A DNA stretch of 64,000 bases from Chitinophagales bacterium. Lineage in GTDB: Bacteria; Bacteroidota; Bacteroidia; Chitinophagales; Chitinophagaceae. Each line of letters begins with the position of its first letter. The stretch's first letter is position 1. Below, one piece after another: positions 9,558 to 17,399 of the stretch. The notes beneath the pieces are model-generated. The model was not told where the DNA came from, did not search any database, and was given only the letters and a program-made list of their open reading frames with translations. The position numbers and the translations under genes are program-made. Where the stretch lies: NCBI GenBank assembly GCA_017303415.1, contig JAFLBJ010000001.1, positions 1,364,001 through 1,428,000 of the forward strand. Reading direction: 5' to 3'.

Positions 9558-10787
9558 TCATTGTATTTTCATCATAGGTGTCTTATCCACCAGGTCGGCC
9601 GGAGTCAGGCCAGGTATGGCTTTTTCTGACCGGTCAAGGAGTGAGGTAAGAAAACTTCGAAACAGGATCAGGGTGGAGGGATTTTGTTCGATGATCATGG
9701 AGTACATACTAACCGGGTGGAAAGGGATATCCCCGATACCATCCTTGTTTAAATCATACCCTTCATATTTGTCCCAATAATTATCGGAGAATTCATTTAA
9801 CATCATCGTGCCATTCGTACCCACATCAAAACTGTTGCCGATGAAGTTGTTTTTGGTAAAACGGTTATCATCACAACTGGCCTGTACTTTTATGGCCCAG
9901 CCATTGTTCTTAAATTGATTATGGGTAATGCCAATCCGGCTGCTACCTTCCATATGAATTCCTACGGTGTTGGTGAGGAATGCATTTTCTGAAATGTCAC
10001 TGTCTGTTATGTCTTTTAAAAGAAGGCCATAAGCTGAAGGCCCCCAGTTTTCTTCAAACTGGTTCCTTATCATGATCACCCTTTTCGAGTACATCACGGC
10101 AACACCAGCCCCGTTTCCACGAAAGATATTTCCCTCATAGCGGTCATCATTGGAGAACATAAAATGCAAACCATAGCGAATATTCTTCTCGCTGGTATTG
10201 CCAGTGATCGTGGATTGGGATACAAATTCAAAATAAATCCCATCCCGGTGCCCTGTTATCTGATTATTCAAAATTTGCGCCCTGGTTGATTTCCATAAGT
10301 GAATTCCATTTCCCGTTAGTTGTTCAGAAACCGGGCTTCCCTGAATACGATTGCCTGAAATCGTTGTATGGGTACTATTCGATACATGAATAGCGAAGTA
10401 CGCATCTATAATGATATTTCCTATCAATGAAATTCGATCTGCGTTGACGACTTTGATCGAAGCAAAATCATTCATTGCAGAATATCCTGAATTTTGAAAG
10501 GTAATCCCCTTTACCAGAATATTTTTTCCACTGATCAAGAGTATCTCATGCTTCTTCTCTCCATCCAATACAGGGCTTCCATGGCCGATAAGCTTGATTG
10601 ATTTTGTTATGGTTAATGCGCCTTCCCGATATATCCCTTTTGTTAAGAGAATGGTATCCCCATCATTTGCCATTTGTATCGCTTGGCGCAAGGTTCGGAT
10701 TTTGGCTTGAGGACTGACTATTAATGTTCTGGCCAATCCTGAAAGAAAGGCCAGAACAAAGAATAGTATGATAAACAGTTTTTTCAT
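9558..10787 (-). CDS. nosD: Periplasmic copper-processing protein NosD
   Basis: A 409-residue protein with a signal peptide (MKKLFIILFFVLAFLSGLA) and a right-handed parallel beta-helix made of repeated turns such as NRIQGSP, NQITGHRDG, NTSEKNIRYGLHF and NQFEENWGPSAYGL (NosD/CASH family). NosD is the periplasmic partner of NosFY and receives copper for NosZ. The frame stays open 10 codons further upstream, but the ATG at 10787 gives a clean signal peptide and overlaps the preceding gene by 4 bases (ATGA), indicating coupling. Confidence 0.92.
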   Translation of the reverse strand: MKKLFIILFFVLAFLSGLARTLIVSPQAKIRTLRQAIQMANDGDTILLTKGIYREGALTITKSIKLIGHGSPVLDGEKKHEILLISGKNILVKGITFQNSGYSAMNDFASIKVVNADRISLIGNIIIDAYFAIHVSNSTHTTISGNRIQGSPVSEQLTGNGIHLWKSTRAQILNNQITGHRDGIYFEFVSQSTITGNTSEKNIRYGLHFMFSNDDRYEGNIFRGNGAGVAVMYSKRVIMIRNQFEENWGPSAYGLLLKDITDSDISENAFLTNTVGIHMEGSSRIGITHNQFKNNGWAIKVQASCDDNRFTKNNFIGNSFDVGTNGTMMLNEFSDNYWDKYEGYDLNKDGIGDIPFHPVSMYSMIIEQNPSTLILFRSFLTSLLDRSEKAIPGLTPADLVDKTPMMKIQ

Positions 10788-11809
10788 TTTTCCCAGGCCG
10801 TAGACAGGTCTTTCCAATTAAGTATACGAATACCTTCTCCGGTTCCTTTTTTGGCTGCGGCTGTTTGGTTGGCATAACCGGCTACATGGCTACCCATTGG
10901 GCTGTTTACATCGGGTCCCATTCTGAACCAGGCCTTATCTATTTCAACAAAGGAACCCGTTTGATCATAATCAACTACCACCTTAAGTGAAATATCGGTT
11001 GGATTGATGATTCCACTTCTGGAGAATCGGTAGAGGCAGATCATATCATCAAAGACGTAGGTTTTGCCCTTATTAGTAACTATTTCCGCCCCAAATTTTG
11101 GATCCATGATCGTCATGCGGCAGAGATCACAATTGTCTTTTCCTACCTGGATGGGCCGGGGTTTTACCTGACAGGAAACGGCGAAGAAGGCAAAAAGGCA
11201 GGCAACCAGGGGGAGGGATGCCCTTTTTTTCCCAAACCTGGGGTAAGTCCATTCAACAAAGCCCACCAGGAAGGCCAGGGCCGATGCCCCGATAACAACC
11301 CAGCCCCCAATATCCGGGAAGGAATAGGCATCAAAGTTCAATAACCTTTTATGACCGATAAGTGGTGGCTGGTAAGAAAGACCTGGCACCCGGATCGCCG
11401 CATTGGGATCAAGTTCATGACCATAGGAATATCCCCATTGGTAGAAATCGTACATGGCCAGTAGGCCACCCAGGACAATGAGTCCCAGATAGGCCACCAA
11501 CCATTTTTTACTTCCTGTAAATACGATTATCATTCCAATAAGCAGGTAGAAAAACACGACATAGGGGAGATAGCTGAACTCGGGAAACATTTCCTCCGAG
11601 ATATGCTTCATGCCGATATAGTGGTTCAACCCATTGATGATATCTACCTGTCCGGAAAGGCCATTGATCCAGATCCGCATGGTCAACCCTTCCGGGTATT
11701 GCGGGGCAAAGAGATCGATCCTCCAGGCGGGGAGAAAGAACACACAAAGTAAGGCCCCACTGGCAAAAGCGATAGCGATCCGCGATATGAATGATAATTT
11801 GGTTTTCAT
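10784..11809 (-). CDS. nosL: Membrane domain-NosL fusion protein
   Basis: A 341-residue protein. Residues 1-190 hold about four membrane spans (near 8-28, 81-98, 103-120 and 168-186). A further hydrophobic segment ends in AVSC (Cys213), which looks like the lipobox of a free-standing NosL. Residues 214-341 are a NosL domain with KDNCDLCRMTIMDPKFGAEI and YVFDDMICLY; NosL is a periplasmic copper chaperone that delivers copper to NosZ. The frame is continuous with no stop or slip. The membrane part sits where clade II clusters often place a small membrane gene after nosZ, so a fusion of two formerly separate genes is likely. It begins 6 bases after nosZ and overlaps nosD by 4. Confidence 0.88.
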   Translation of the reverse strand: MKTKLSFISRIAIAFASGALLCVFFLPAWRIDLFAPQYPEGLTMRIWINGLSGQVDIINGLNHYIGMKHISEEMFPEFSYLPYVVFFYLLIGMIIVFTGSKKWLVAYLGLIVLGGLLAMYDFYQWGYSYGHELDPNAAIRVPGLSYQPPLIGHKRLLNFDAYSFPDIGGWVVIGASALAFLVGFVEWTYPRFGKKRASLPLVACLFAFFAVSCQVKPRPIQVGKDNCDLCRMTIMDPKFGAEIVTNKGKTYVFDDMICLYRFSRSGIINPTDISLKVVVDYDQTGSFVEIDKAWFRMGPDVNSPMGSHVAGYANQTAAAKKGTGEGIRILNWKDLSTAWEK

Positions 11810-11815
11810 ACAAAA

Positions 11816-13804
11816 TTATTTTCCGGGTTCTGTCGGCAGGTTTGTACCGGTACTAAACGTCAGCGGTACGTTCGAACCGGCAGGGCTTACGCGGATATAT
11901 CCTTGCATTTCCTGGTGCAGTGCAGAACAGAAATCGGTACAATACATGGGGTAAACCCCGACTTTTTCTGGTTTCCAAACTAAAGTCTGTGTTTCACCGG
12001 GCATAATAAGTAATTCCGCATTGCTTGCTCCTTTTACAGCGAAGCCATGGGGCACATCCCAATCCTGCTCCAAATTCGTAACATGGAAGAATACAATATC
12101 ACCCAATTTTACGCCTTCAATATTATCTGGGGTAAAATGCGAACGTATCGAAGACATGTAGACATGGATCTCATTTCCTTTACGCTCCACCTTGGCCTGT
12201 CCTTCGCCTTTTGCAGCATAAGGGTGTCCATTCTCTTCAATGGCATAGATCTTCTTACTGTTGTTCATGATCAAGGAGGAAGGAATAGCTTCCGCATAAT
12301 GGGGCTCGCCTATGGTTGGGAAGTCAAGGATCAACTTCATCTTTTCCCCGCTGATATCATAGAGCTGAGCGCTTTGCGCCAATTCGGGTCCGGTAGGCAG
12401 ATAGCGGTCTTTGGTGATCTTGTTATAAGCGATTACATATTTTCCATGTGGTTTGGCCGTGGGGCCTCCCGGAACACTCAGGTGACCGATCGAATAATAA
12501 GTCGGTACCCGATCCACCACTTGCAGGTCACTGACCCTCCATTTTACGATCTCCGAGGATACAAAAAAGGAGGTATAGGCATAGCCATTCGCGTCAAATT
12601 CAGTGTGTAAAGGTCCCAGACCGGGTTTTTGTACTTCCCCATGTAATACGGCCTCATATTTTAAAACCGGAATGCCATCAAAATCTCCGTCATAATTTTT
12701 CGCAGCAATGGCCGCTTGAATTTTTGTAAAGGAGAATACGGGAATAACCGCAGCCAGTTTACCACTTCCCACTATGTATTCACCAGACGGATCGGTATCA
12801 CAACCATGGGGCGATTTGGGGCAGGGCATAAAGTACACCATGTCAGGACAGTCCTTCGGATCAAGTACCAAAACCTCATTCATGATCGTGGATTTGGCGC
12901 TATGTGTTTTCTCATCATATACATTATGCGCATACCTAACGGGTTTCTTCTGGCCTTTTCCGGCTTTGGCATACTCTTCTGCCTTTTTCCAGTTTACGGC
13001 CATAATGAAATCCTTGTCCTTTTGTGATGCATTTACTTCCAGCAGAGTATTGGCTTTTTCAGAGTTATAACAACTAAAAAAGAACCAATCGCCCGATTTA
13101 CCCTTTCCTGCACGAGCCAGATCAAAGTTGATGCCTGGTGTCAGGATCTGAAATGCCACGTTCATCGTTCCTTCTTTGGGATCAACGCCAATAAAACTTA
13201 CAGTTCCTTTAAAATTGTCCTTATACGTATTGATAGGCACATCCTGATTATCACCAATAGGCACGGAGAACCTTGTTCCGGCTACAACATATTCTGAATT
13301 CTGGGTAATAAAAGGGGAGGAGTGGTTACCAGCGCTATTGGGAATCTCAATGATCTCGGCAGTTCTAAAGGTTTTTAGGTCAATGCGCGCTATACGCGGG
13401 GTATTATTGGCGTTGCCAAATGCCCATCGCCCGTCGTGTTCACTTTTTGTGACCGACAGGGCAATATGGTGCAGGTCATCCCAGGGAACAAAACCATGAG
13501 AGGTATTAAGCATGGGTTTGCTTTCTTCACTATACCCATATCCTTTTTCGGGGTCAACGGAAAAAACGGGGATTACCCGGAAAAGCCGGCCAGAAGGCAG
13601 GCCATATACAGACATTTGTCCGCTGAACCCTCCCGAAACGAAATTGTAAAATTCATCATACTTACCTGGCGCTACATATACTTTAGTTGCGGCATCACCA
13701 CTCACAGCGGATTGCGTTCCTTTTGGCTTGCACGAAAATAGTGTGAGGGCAAAGAAGGTAAGGAGCAGGCTGGCCTGCATCCATTTCTGATAATTGGCAG
13801 TCAT
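11816..13804 (-). CDS. nosZ: Nitrous oxide reductase, clade II, predicted lipoprotein
   Basis: NosZ reduces N2O to N2 outside the cytoplasmic membrane using the multi-copper centres CuZ and CuA. The 662-residue protein carries the C-terminal CuA motif C622-x3-C626-x3-H630-x2-M633 (CTDFCSALHQEM), with the further ligand His586 in DVPHGFAV. CuZ-domain histidines are visible in DDLHHIALS, SPHGCD, LGPLHTEFD, IGHLS and GEPHYAEA. There is no twin-arginine signal; instead a Sec leader ends in TLFSC, a plausible lipobox, which fits clade II rather than clade I. No nosR is nearby, also as in clade II loci. The start has no Shine-Dalgarno sequence; Met9 is an alternative start. Confidence 0.97.
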   Translation of the reverse strand: MTANYQKWMQASLLLTFFALTLFSCKPKGTQSAVSGDAATKVYVAPGKYDEFYNFVSGGFSGQMSVYGLPSGRLFRVIPVFSVDPEKGYGYSEESKPMLNTSHGFVPWDDLHHIALSVTKSEHDGRWAFGNANNTPRIARIDLKTFRTAEIIEIPNSAGNHSSPFITQNSEYVVAGTRFSVPIGDNQDVPINTYKDNFKGTVSFIGVDPKEGTMNVAFQILTPGINFDLARAGKGKSGDWFFFSCYNSEKANTLLEVNASQKDKDFIMAVNWKKAEEYAKAGKGQKKPVRYAHNVYDEKTHSAKSTIMNEVLVLDPKDCPDMVYFMPCPKSPHGCDTDPSGEYIVGSGKLAAVIPVFSFTKIQAAIAAKNYDGDFDGIPVLKYEAVLHGEVQKPGLGPLHTEFDANGYAYTSFFVSSEIVKWRVSDLQVVDRVPTYYSIGHLSVPGGPTAKPHGKYVIAYNKITKDRYLPTGPELAQSAQLYDISGEKMKLILDFPTIGEPHYAEAIPSSLIMNNSKKIYAIEENGHPYAAKGEGQAKVERKGNEIHVYMSSIRSHFTPDNIEGVKLGDIVFFHVTNLEQDWDVPHGFAVKGASNAELLIMPGETQTLVWKPEKVGVYPMYCTDFCSALHQEMQGYIRVSPAGSNVPLTFSTGTNLPTEPGK

Positions 13805-13832
13805 GTTGGATAATTTTAAATATTAAGCATTC

Positions 13833-14309
13833 CTATTTTTCTCCGTCATTCTGTCGCATGAATTCGATCACCTGACGGGCCTCATCCGTAGTAATATTCT
13901 GGTTGGGCATTCGAACCAAACATTGCTCGAGAAGTTTTTGAGCTTCCGGATCTTTTTCCAGCATCATGTCCACATTGGTGATCATGTTCATGATCCATAC
14001 TGGCTCACGTTTTTTGGTCACATCCTTCCAGCCTGGGCCCACTAGTTTATCTGTGGTTAATTTGTGACAGGCCTGGCATTTCAATTCATAAATGCCTTTT
14101 CCTGACAATACCCATTCCGCATTAAGCGGGTTTTCAAATTTGATGTCACCTGCCTTTATCTCACTGCCATGCACCTCAGGCTGTTTTTCAGCCACCTTTT
14201 CAATGTCAACAGGGGGATCAGATTCTTTTACCCCTTGTTCACCACAAGAGATGAACCAAATGACAGATCCCGTTAGTAGTGCCAGGATCCATGTTTTTTC
14301 CAGCTTCAT
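13833..14309 (-). CDS. c-type cytochrome lipoprotein, probable electron donor to NosZ
   Basis: A 158-residue protein with a lipoprotein signal ending in FISC (Cys22). It has one haem c site, CQACH, preceded by GKGIYELK, and a likely axial methionine in VRMPNQNITTDE; this is the class I monohaem fold. It is the first gene of the nos operon, 28 bases before nosZ. Small cytochromes encoded next to clade II nosZ usually carry electrons to it, which I infer here too. Transcription probably starts about 45 bases upstream, from the palindrome-rich control region. Confidence 0.9.
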   Translation of the reverse strand: MKLEKTWILALLTGSVIWFISCGEQGVKESDPPVDIEKVAEKQPEVHGSEIKAGDIKFENPLNAEWVLSGKGIYELKCQACHKLTTDKLVGPGWKDVTKKREPVWIMNMITNVDMMLEKDPEAQKLLEQCLVRMPNQNITTDEARQVIEFMRQNDGEK

Positions 14310-14342
14310 AATTGTGTGTTTTGATTTTTTGATTTTAAAAAA

Positions 14343-14354
14343 GACTTTAAAGTC
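14343..14354. promoter_or_regulatory. Palindrome GACTTTAAAGTC, operator candidate 1
   Basis: A perfect 12-bp palindrome on the downstream side of the predicted -7 box of the nos operon. A near copy (14372-14385) is centred exactly 30 bp away, about three helical turns, on the other side of that box. The pair would suit a dimeric repressor such as the adjacent Rrf2/NsrR-like protein. Confidence 0.55.
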
Positions 14355-14361
14355 CTTTTTG

Positions 14362-14369
14362 CAAAAATA
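14362..14369 (-). promoter_or_regulatory. Predicted -7 box of the nos operon promoter
   Basis: On the minus strand this reads TATTTTTG, an exact match to the Bacteroidota TAnnTTTG box. Transcription would start near 14357, about 47 bases before the cytochrome start codon. No TTTG -33 box is present at the usual distance, which fits an activator-dependent promoter. Confidence 0.55.
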
Positions 14370-14371
14370 TC

Positions 14372-14385
14372 AGACGTTAAAGTCT
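14372..14385. promoter_or_regulatory. Palindrome AGACGTTAAAGTCT, operator candidate 2
   Basis: A 14-bp near-perfect palindrome sharing its GAC-N6-GTC core with the site at 14343-14354. It lies just upstream of the predicted -7 box, so a bound protein would block RNA polymerase. Confidence 0.55.
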
Positions 14386-14391
14386 ATTTTG

Positions 14392-14405
14392 TTGACAGGA
14401 GTCAA
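14392..14405. promoter_or_regulatory. FNR/CRP-type palindrome TTGAC-N4-GTCAA
   Basis: A perfect 5-4-5 palindrome (TTGACAGGAGTCAA) close to the FNR/DNR consensus TTGAT-N4-ATCAA. Its centre (14398.5) lies about 41.5 bp upstream of the predicted nos transcription start, the position typical of class II activators of this family. The REC-CRP regulator encoded at 17400-18455 or an unlinked FNR-like protein could bind it. Confidence 0.5.
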
Positions 14406-14449
14406 AGCAGCTAATGATTATCATCACCAACGGGCAAAAAGGACACCTG

Positions 14450-14457
14450 TATTTTTG
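14450..14457 (+). promoter_or_regulatory. Predicted -7 box of the Rrf2 gene
   Basis: TATTTTTG matches TAnnTTTG exactly and lies 13 bases before the ATG at 14471, so the leader would be very short. It points away from the nos promoter and shares the same palindrome-rich control region. Confidence 0.45.
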
Positions 14458-14470
14458 AAAAAACCATTTT

Positions 14471-14917
14471 ATGTTTCTATCAAAATCATTCGGGTACGCA
14501 ATAAGAGGCATATTATATATCTCCATGGTACAAGAGGAGGGCCGGAAAATTCAAGTGGAAGAAATAGCCGAGAAGTTAGCAGCTCCAAAACACTTCCTGG
14601 GGAAGATTCTTCAGGAATTGGTAAAAACCGGGTTGCTAAAATCTACCAAAGGACCTTATGGGGGATTTGAATTGATGCCTGATACATTGAATAAGCCTAT
14701 TCTGGAGATTTTCAAGACCACAGACGATATTGACCAACTAGGTCATTGTGAACTGCGCTTTAATAAATGCGATATCGATCACCCATGTCCTTTGCACCAC
14801 AATGTACTCAAGATTCGTCAGGATTTTGTTGAATTATTGACCAATACAACTGTAAAGGACCTGATTTCTGGAGAAACAGCCTTGACAATTGATCGTATTT
14901 CAATCAATAACCTGTAA
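14471..14917 (+). CDS. Rrf2 family regulator (NsrR-like), Fe-S type
   Basis: A 148-residue winged-helix protein starting MFLSKSFGYAIRGILYIS, the typical Rrf2 N-terminus, with the wing in STKGPYGGFELM. Three cysteines, C93, C100 and C106 (HCELRFNKCDIDHPC), stand where NsrR and IscR bind an iron-sulfur cluster that reacts with nitric oxide or reports cluster supply. It is divergent from the nos operon and upstream of a ric gene, so a role as NO-responsive repressor of both is likely. The palindromes at 14343 and 14372 are its candidate sites. IscR function is less likely because no isc genes are nearby. Confidence 0.88.
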   Translation: MFLSKSFGYAIRGILYISMVQEEGRKIQVEEIAEKLAAPKHFLGKILQELVKTGLLKSTKGPYGGFELMPDTLNKPILEIFKTTDDIDQLGHCELRFNKCDIDHPCPLHHNVLKIRQDFVELLTNTTVKDLISGETALTIDRISINNL

Positions 14918-15004
14918 AAAATAAGGGTTTCACCTGATTTTTGTCATGTTTCAGGAGAGGTGTTTCTTCTATTTTGCCGGGGGATTATTTTTCTAAAATT
15001 TTAG

Positions 15005-15763
15005 ATGGTTTTAGCCGACTATAAGATCGATGGGGCTTCGTACGTCAACGAAATAGTGGCGCACGATTACCGCACAGCTGATGTCTTTCGCAAGTACGAC
15101 ATCGATTTTTGCTGTGGGGGTAAGTGGTCGTTGGAAGCCACCAGCAAAATGAAAGGGCTCGACCTCGAAACCCTGCTTCGGGAACTGAAATCGGCTACCC
15201 GTACGATCCAGATCTCCAATGCCTTACCTTTTGATGAATGGAAACTCGATTTCCTGTCGGATTATATCATTAATGTCCACCACCGCTACCTGAAAAAAGC
15301 CCTCCCCGAGATCAGGGAGTACGTGGACAAATTCATCGAAGGTCATCTCAAAAAGTATCCTGAACTGGAGGAAATGCAGGTCCTGATCCAACGTATGGAG
15401 AAACACATGATCCCCCATATGCAACAGGAAGAGGAGATCATTTTCCCCTATATCAAACAGATCGCCTACGCCTATTATAATAAGGAAAGCTATGCCGGTT
15501 TGCTGGTACGTACCCTGCGCAAACCCGTGGAGGACATGATGAAGAATGAACATGATGTAACCAACGGGCAATTAAGACGGCTACGGGCGATTACCCATAA
15601 TTTTCAGCTTCCGGAGAAACCCTGCAATATGCACCGGGTAACCTTCTATAAGCTCCGCGAATTCGATAACGACCTGGTCCAACACCTTCATTTGGAGAAC
15701 AATATCCTCTTCCCCAAGGCCATTCAAATGGAAAAGGAACTTTTGCAGAATGATCTCCATTGA
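15005..15763 (+). CDS. ric: Iron-sulfur cluster repair di-iron protein, second Ric paralogue
   Basis: A 252-residue relative of the protein at 7300-8037 with the same order: DUF542 with DIDFCCGGKWSL near residue 36, then a hemerythrin-like domain (INVHHRYLKKALPE, HMIPHMQQEEEIIFP, NEHDVTNGQLRRL, HLHLENNILFPKA). Ric proteins repair NO- or oxidant-damaged iron-sulfur clusters through a di-iron site. It lies 87 bases after the Rrf2 gene and 37 before the histidine kinase, probably in one transcription unit. The two copies differ enough outside the metal motifs to be old paralogues rather than a recent duplication. Confidence 0.92.
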   Translation: MVLADYKIDGASYVNEIVAHDYRTADVFRKYDIDFCCGGKWSLEATSKMKGLDLETLLRELKSATRTIQISNALPFDEWKLDFLSDYIINVHHRYLKKALPEIREYVDKFIEGHLKKYPELEEMQVLIQRMEKHMIPHMQQEEEIIFPYIKQIAYAYYNKESYAGLLVRTLRKPVEDMMKNEHDVTNGQLRRLRAITHNFQLPEKPCNMHRVTFYKLREFDNDLVQHLHLENNILFPKAIQMEKELLQNDLH

Positions 15764-15800
15764 GTTAACTTCACACCCGTCTTAACTCTTATCTAACTGC

Positions 15801-17363
15801 ATGATCAAACTGAGCAGCCGGCAGGCCCAATTCTGGGCTGTGGTCATATTGATGATAATCGTTCCCCTGGGCTTCTTCTTTCCTGATTACCCAATTGCTG
15901 AAAGTGGTCTGCCCCTGGTGATCTTTTTAACCGTATTCATTCCCGGATTACGGGTCACCTGGTTCACCGGTATTGTGGCCGCATTGCTCGTGACCATTGA
16001 TACCCTTCGCCACGACACCAACCTTTTTTCCCCCGATAACCTGACACTTCGGTCCTTTTCCCTGATCCTTATTCTCTTTACAACCCTGCTGGCACTGCAT
16101 TTTAAAAAACAACAAAGCCAGCTTGAACTGGAAAAGCAGCACATGACCTCCCTGTTTGAAAATGCTACGGAAGGAATTGTGTTGGCCGACGGACAAGGAA
16201 AGATCGTTTTGCTCAACCCGGCTGCCGAACGGATTTTTGGCTATTCCTCACTCGAACTGATCGGTAACCGGGTAGAGATCCTGGTACCCGACAGCGTAAA
16301 AGGGCAACACTATTCCCACCGAAAAGGCTATTACCAACACCCCGGAAACCGGACCATGGGCTCAGGCCGTGACCTATTTGCCCGGCGAAAAGACGGCTCC
16401 GAATTTCCGGTGGAAGTGAGTTTAAGTCACTATCGTCAAAAGAATAATATGTATGTGATTGCCTTTATTGTGGATATCACCTACCGCAAAAAGGCAGAGG
16501 AAGGCATGATCCGACAGAAAAAGCAATTGGAAAAGATCACCAATGATATTCGTAAACTCAATACGGAGTTGGAGATCAAGGTGGAAGAACGAACCCAGAT
16601 ACTTAAGGAAGCGCTGACCAAACTGGAACAATCTCAGAACGAATTGCGCGATGCACTGGATAAAGAACGACAATTGAATGAGATCAAGAGCCGCTTTGTA
16701 TCCATGGCCTCGCATGAGTTCAGAACCCCTTTGAGCAGCGTCCTCTCCTCGGCCTCCCTGCTTGCTAAATATACCCAGACGGAGGAACAGGAAAAACGTA
16801 ATAAACACATCAACCGGATCAAGGATAGTGTCAAGCACCTCAATGAGATATTGGAAGATTTTCTATCGCTTGGCCGACTGGATGAAAACAAAGTGATGGT
16901 GAGCCATTCCACCTTTGACCTGGAAGAACTCCTGCGCGAAACCGCAGAAGAATTAAAACCAGTTCTTAAAAAGGAGCAACAGGTAGTGATCGAACATTCC
17001 GGAGAAAAGATGGTCCATACCGATAAACGATTGGTCAAAAACATCCTGATCAACCTGTCGAGCAATGCTGCCAAGTTTTCCGGTGAAGGGAAACCCATTA
17101 GGATACAATCCCTTGTTGTAGACCATTTTCTGACGATCGATGTGATCGATAAGGGGATCGGTATTCCGGAGGAAGACCAGCATCACCTTTTCAGCAGCTT
17201 TTTCAGGGGATCAAATGCCATCAATATACAGGGTACCGGGCTGGGTTTGCATATTGTAAAACGGTATGCCGACTTATTGCATGGAACTGTACATTTGCAA
17301 AGCAAACTGGATGAGGGGACTACGATCACTATCCAGGTCCCCCTTGATCACCATAACCTTTAA
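15801..17363 (+). CDS. Membrane-bound PAS sensor histidine kinase
   Basis: A 520-residue kinase. Three hydrophobic segments in residues 10-100 form a small membrane domain. A PAS domain follows at about 115-230 (NATEGIVLADGQGKIVLLNP), then a coiled coil (about 230-295), a HisKA dimerisation domain with phospho-acceptor His305 in SMASHEFRTPL, and a HATPase domain with the N box LSSNAAKFSG, G1 DVIDKGIGIPEED and G2 GTGLGLHIVKRY. The response regulator gene follows after 36 bases, so the two form a cognate pair. The PAS ligand is not evident; the neighbourhood suggests redox, oxygen or NO. Confidence 0.92.
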   Translation: MIKLSSRQAQFWAVVILMIIVPLGFFFPDYPIAESGLPLVIFLTVFIPGLRVTWFTGIVAALLVTIDTLRHDTNLFSPDNLTLRSFSLILILFTTLLALHFKKQQSQLELEKQHMTSLFENATEGIVLADGQGKIVLLNPAAERIFGYSSLELIGNRVEILVPDSVKGQHYSHRKGYYQHPGNRTMGSGRDLFARRKDGSEFPVEVSLSHYRQKNNMYVIAFIVDITYRKKAEEGMIRQKKQLEKITNDIRKLNTELEIKVEERTQILKEALTKLEQSQNELRDALDKERQLNEIKSRFVSMASHEFRTPLSSVLSSASLLAKYTQTEEQEKRNKHINRIKDSVKHLNEILEDFLSLGRLDENKVMVSHSTFDLEELLRETAEELKPVLKKEQQVVIEHSGEKMVHTDKRLVKNILINLSSNAAKFSGEGKPIRIQSLVVDHFLTIDVIDKGIGIPEEDQHHLFSSFFRGSNAINIQGTGLGLHIVKRYADLLHGTVHLQSKLDEGTTITIQVPLDHHNL

Positions 17364-17399
17364 AAAGGATAACCAGCTCTTAAAACAAAACATGAAAGA

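Noticed and set aside
12047-12610. 187-codon plus-strand frame
   Set aside because: It is antisense to nosZ, which is certain.
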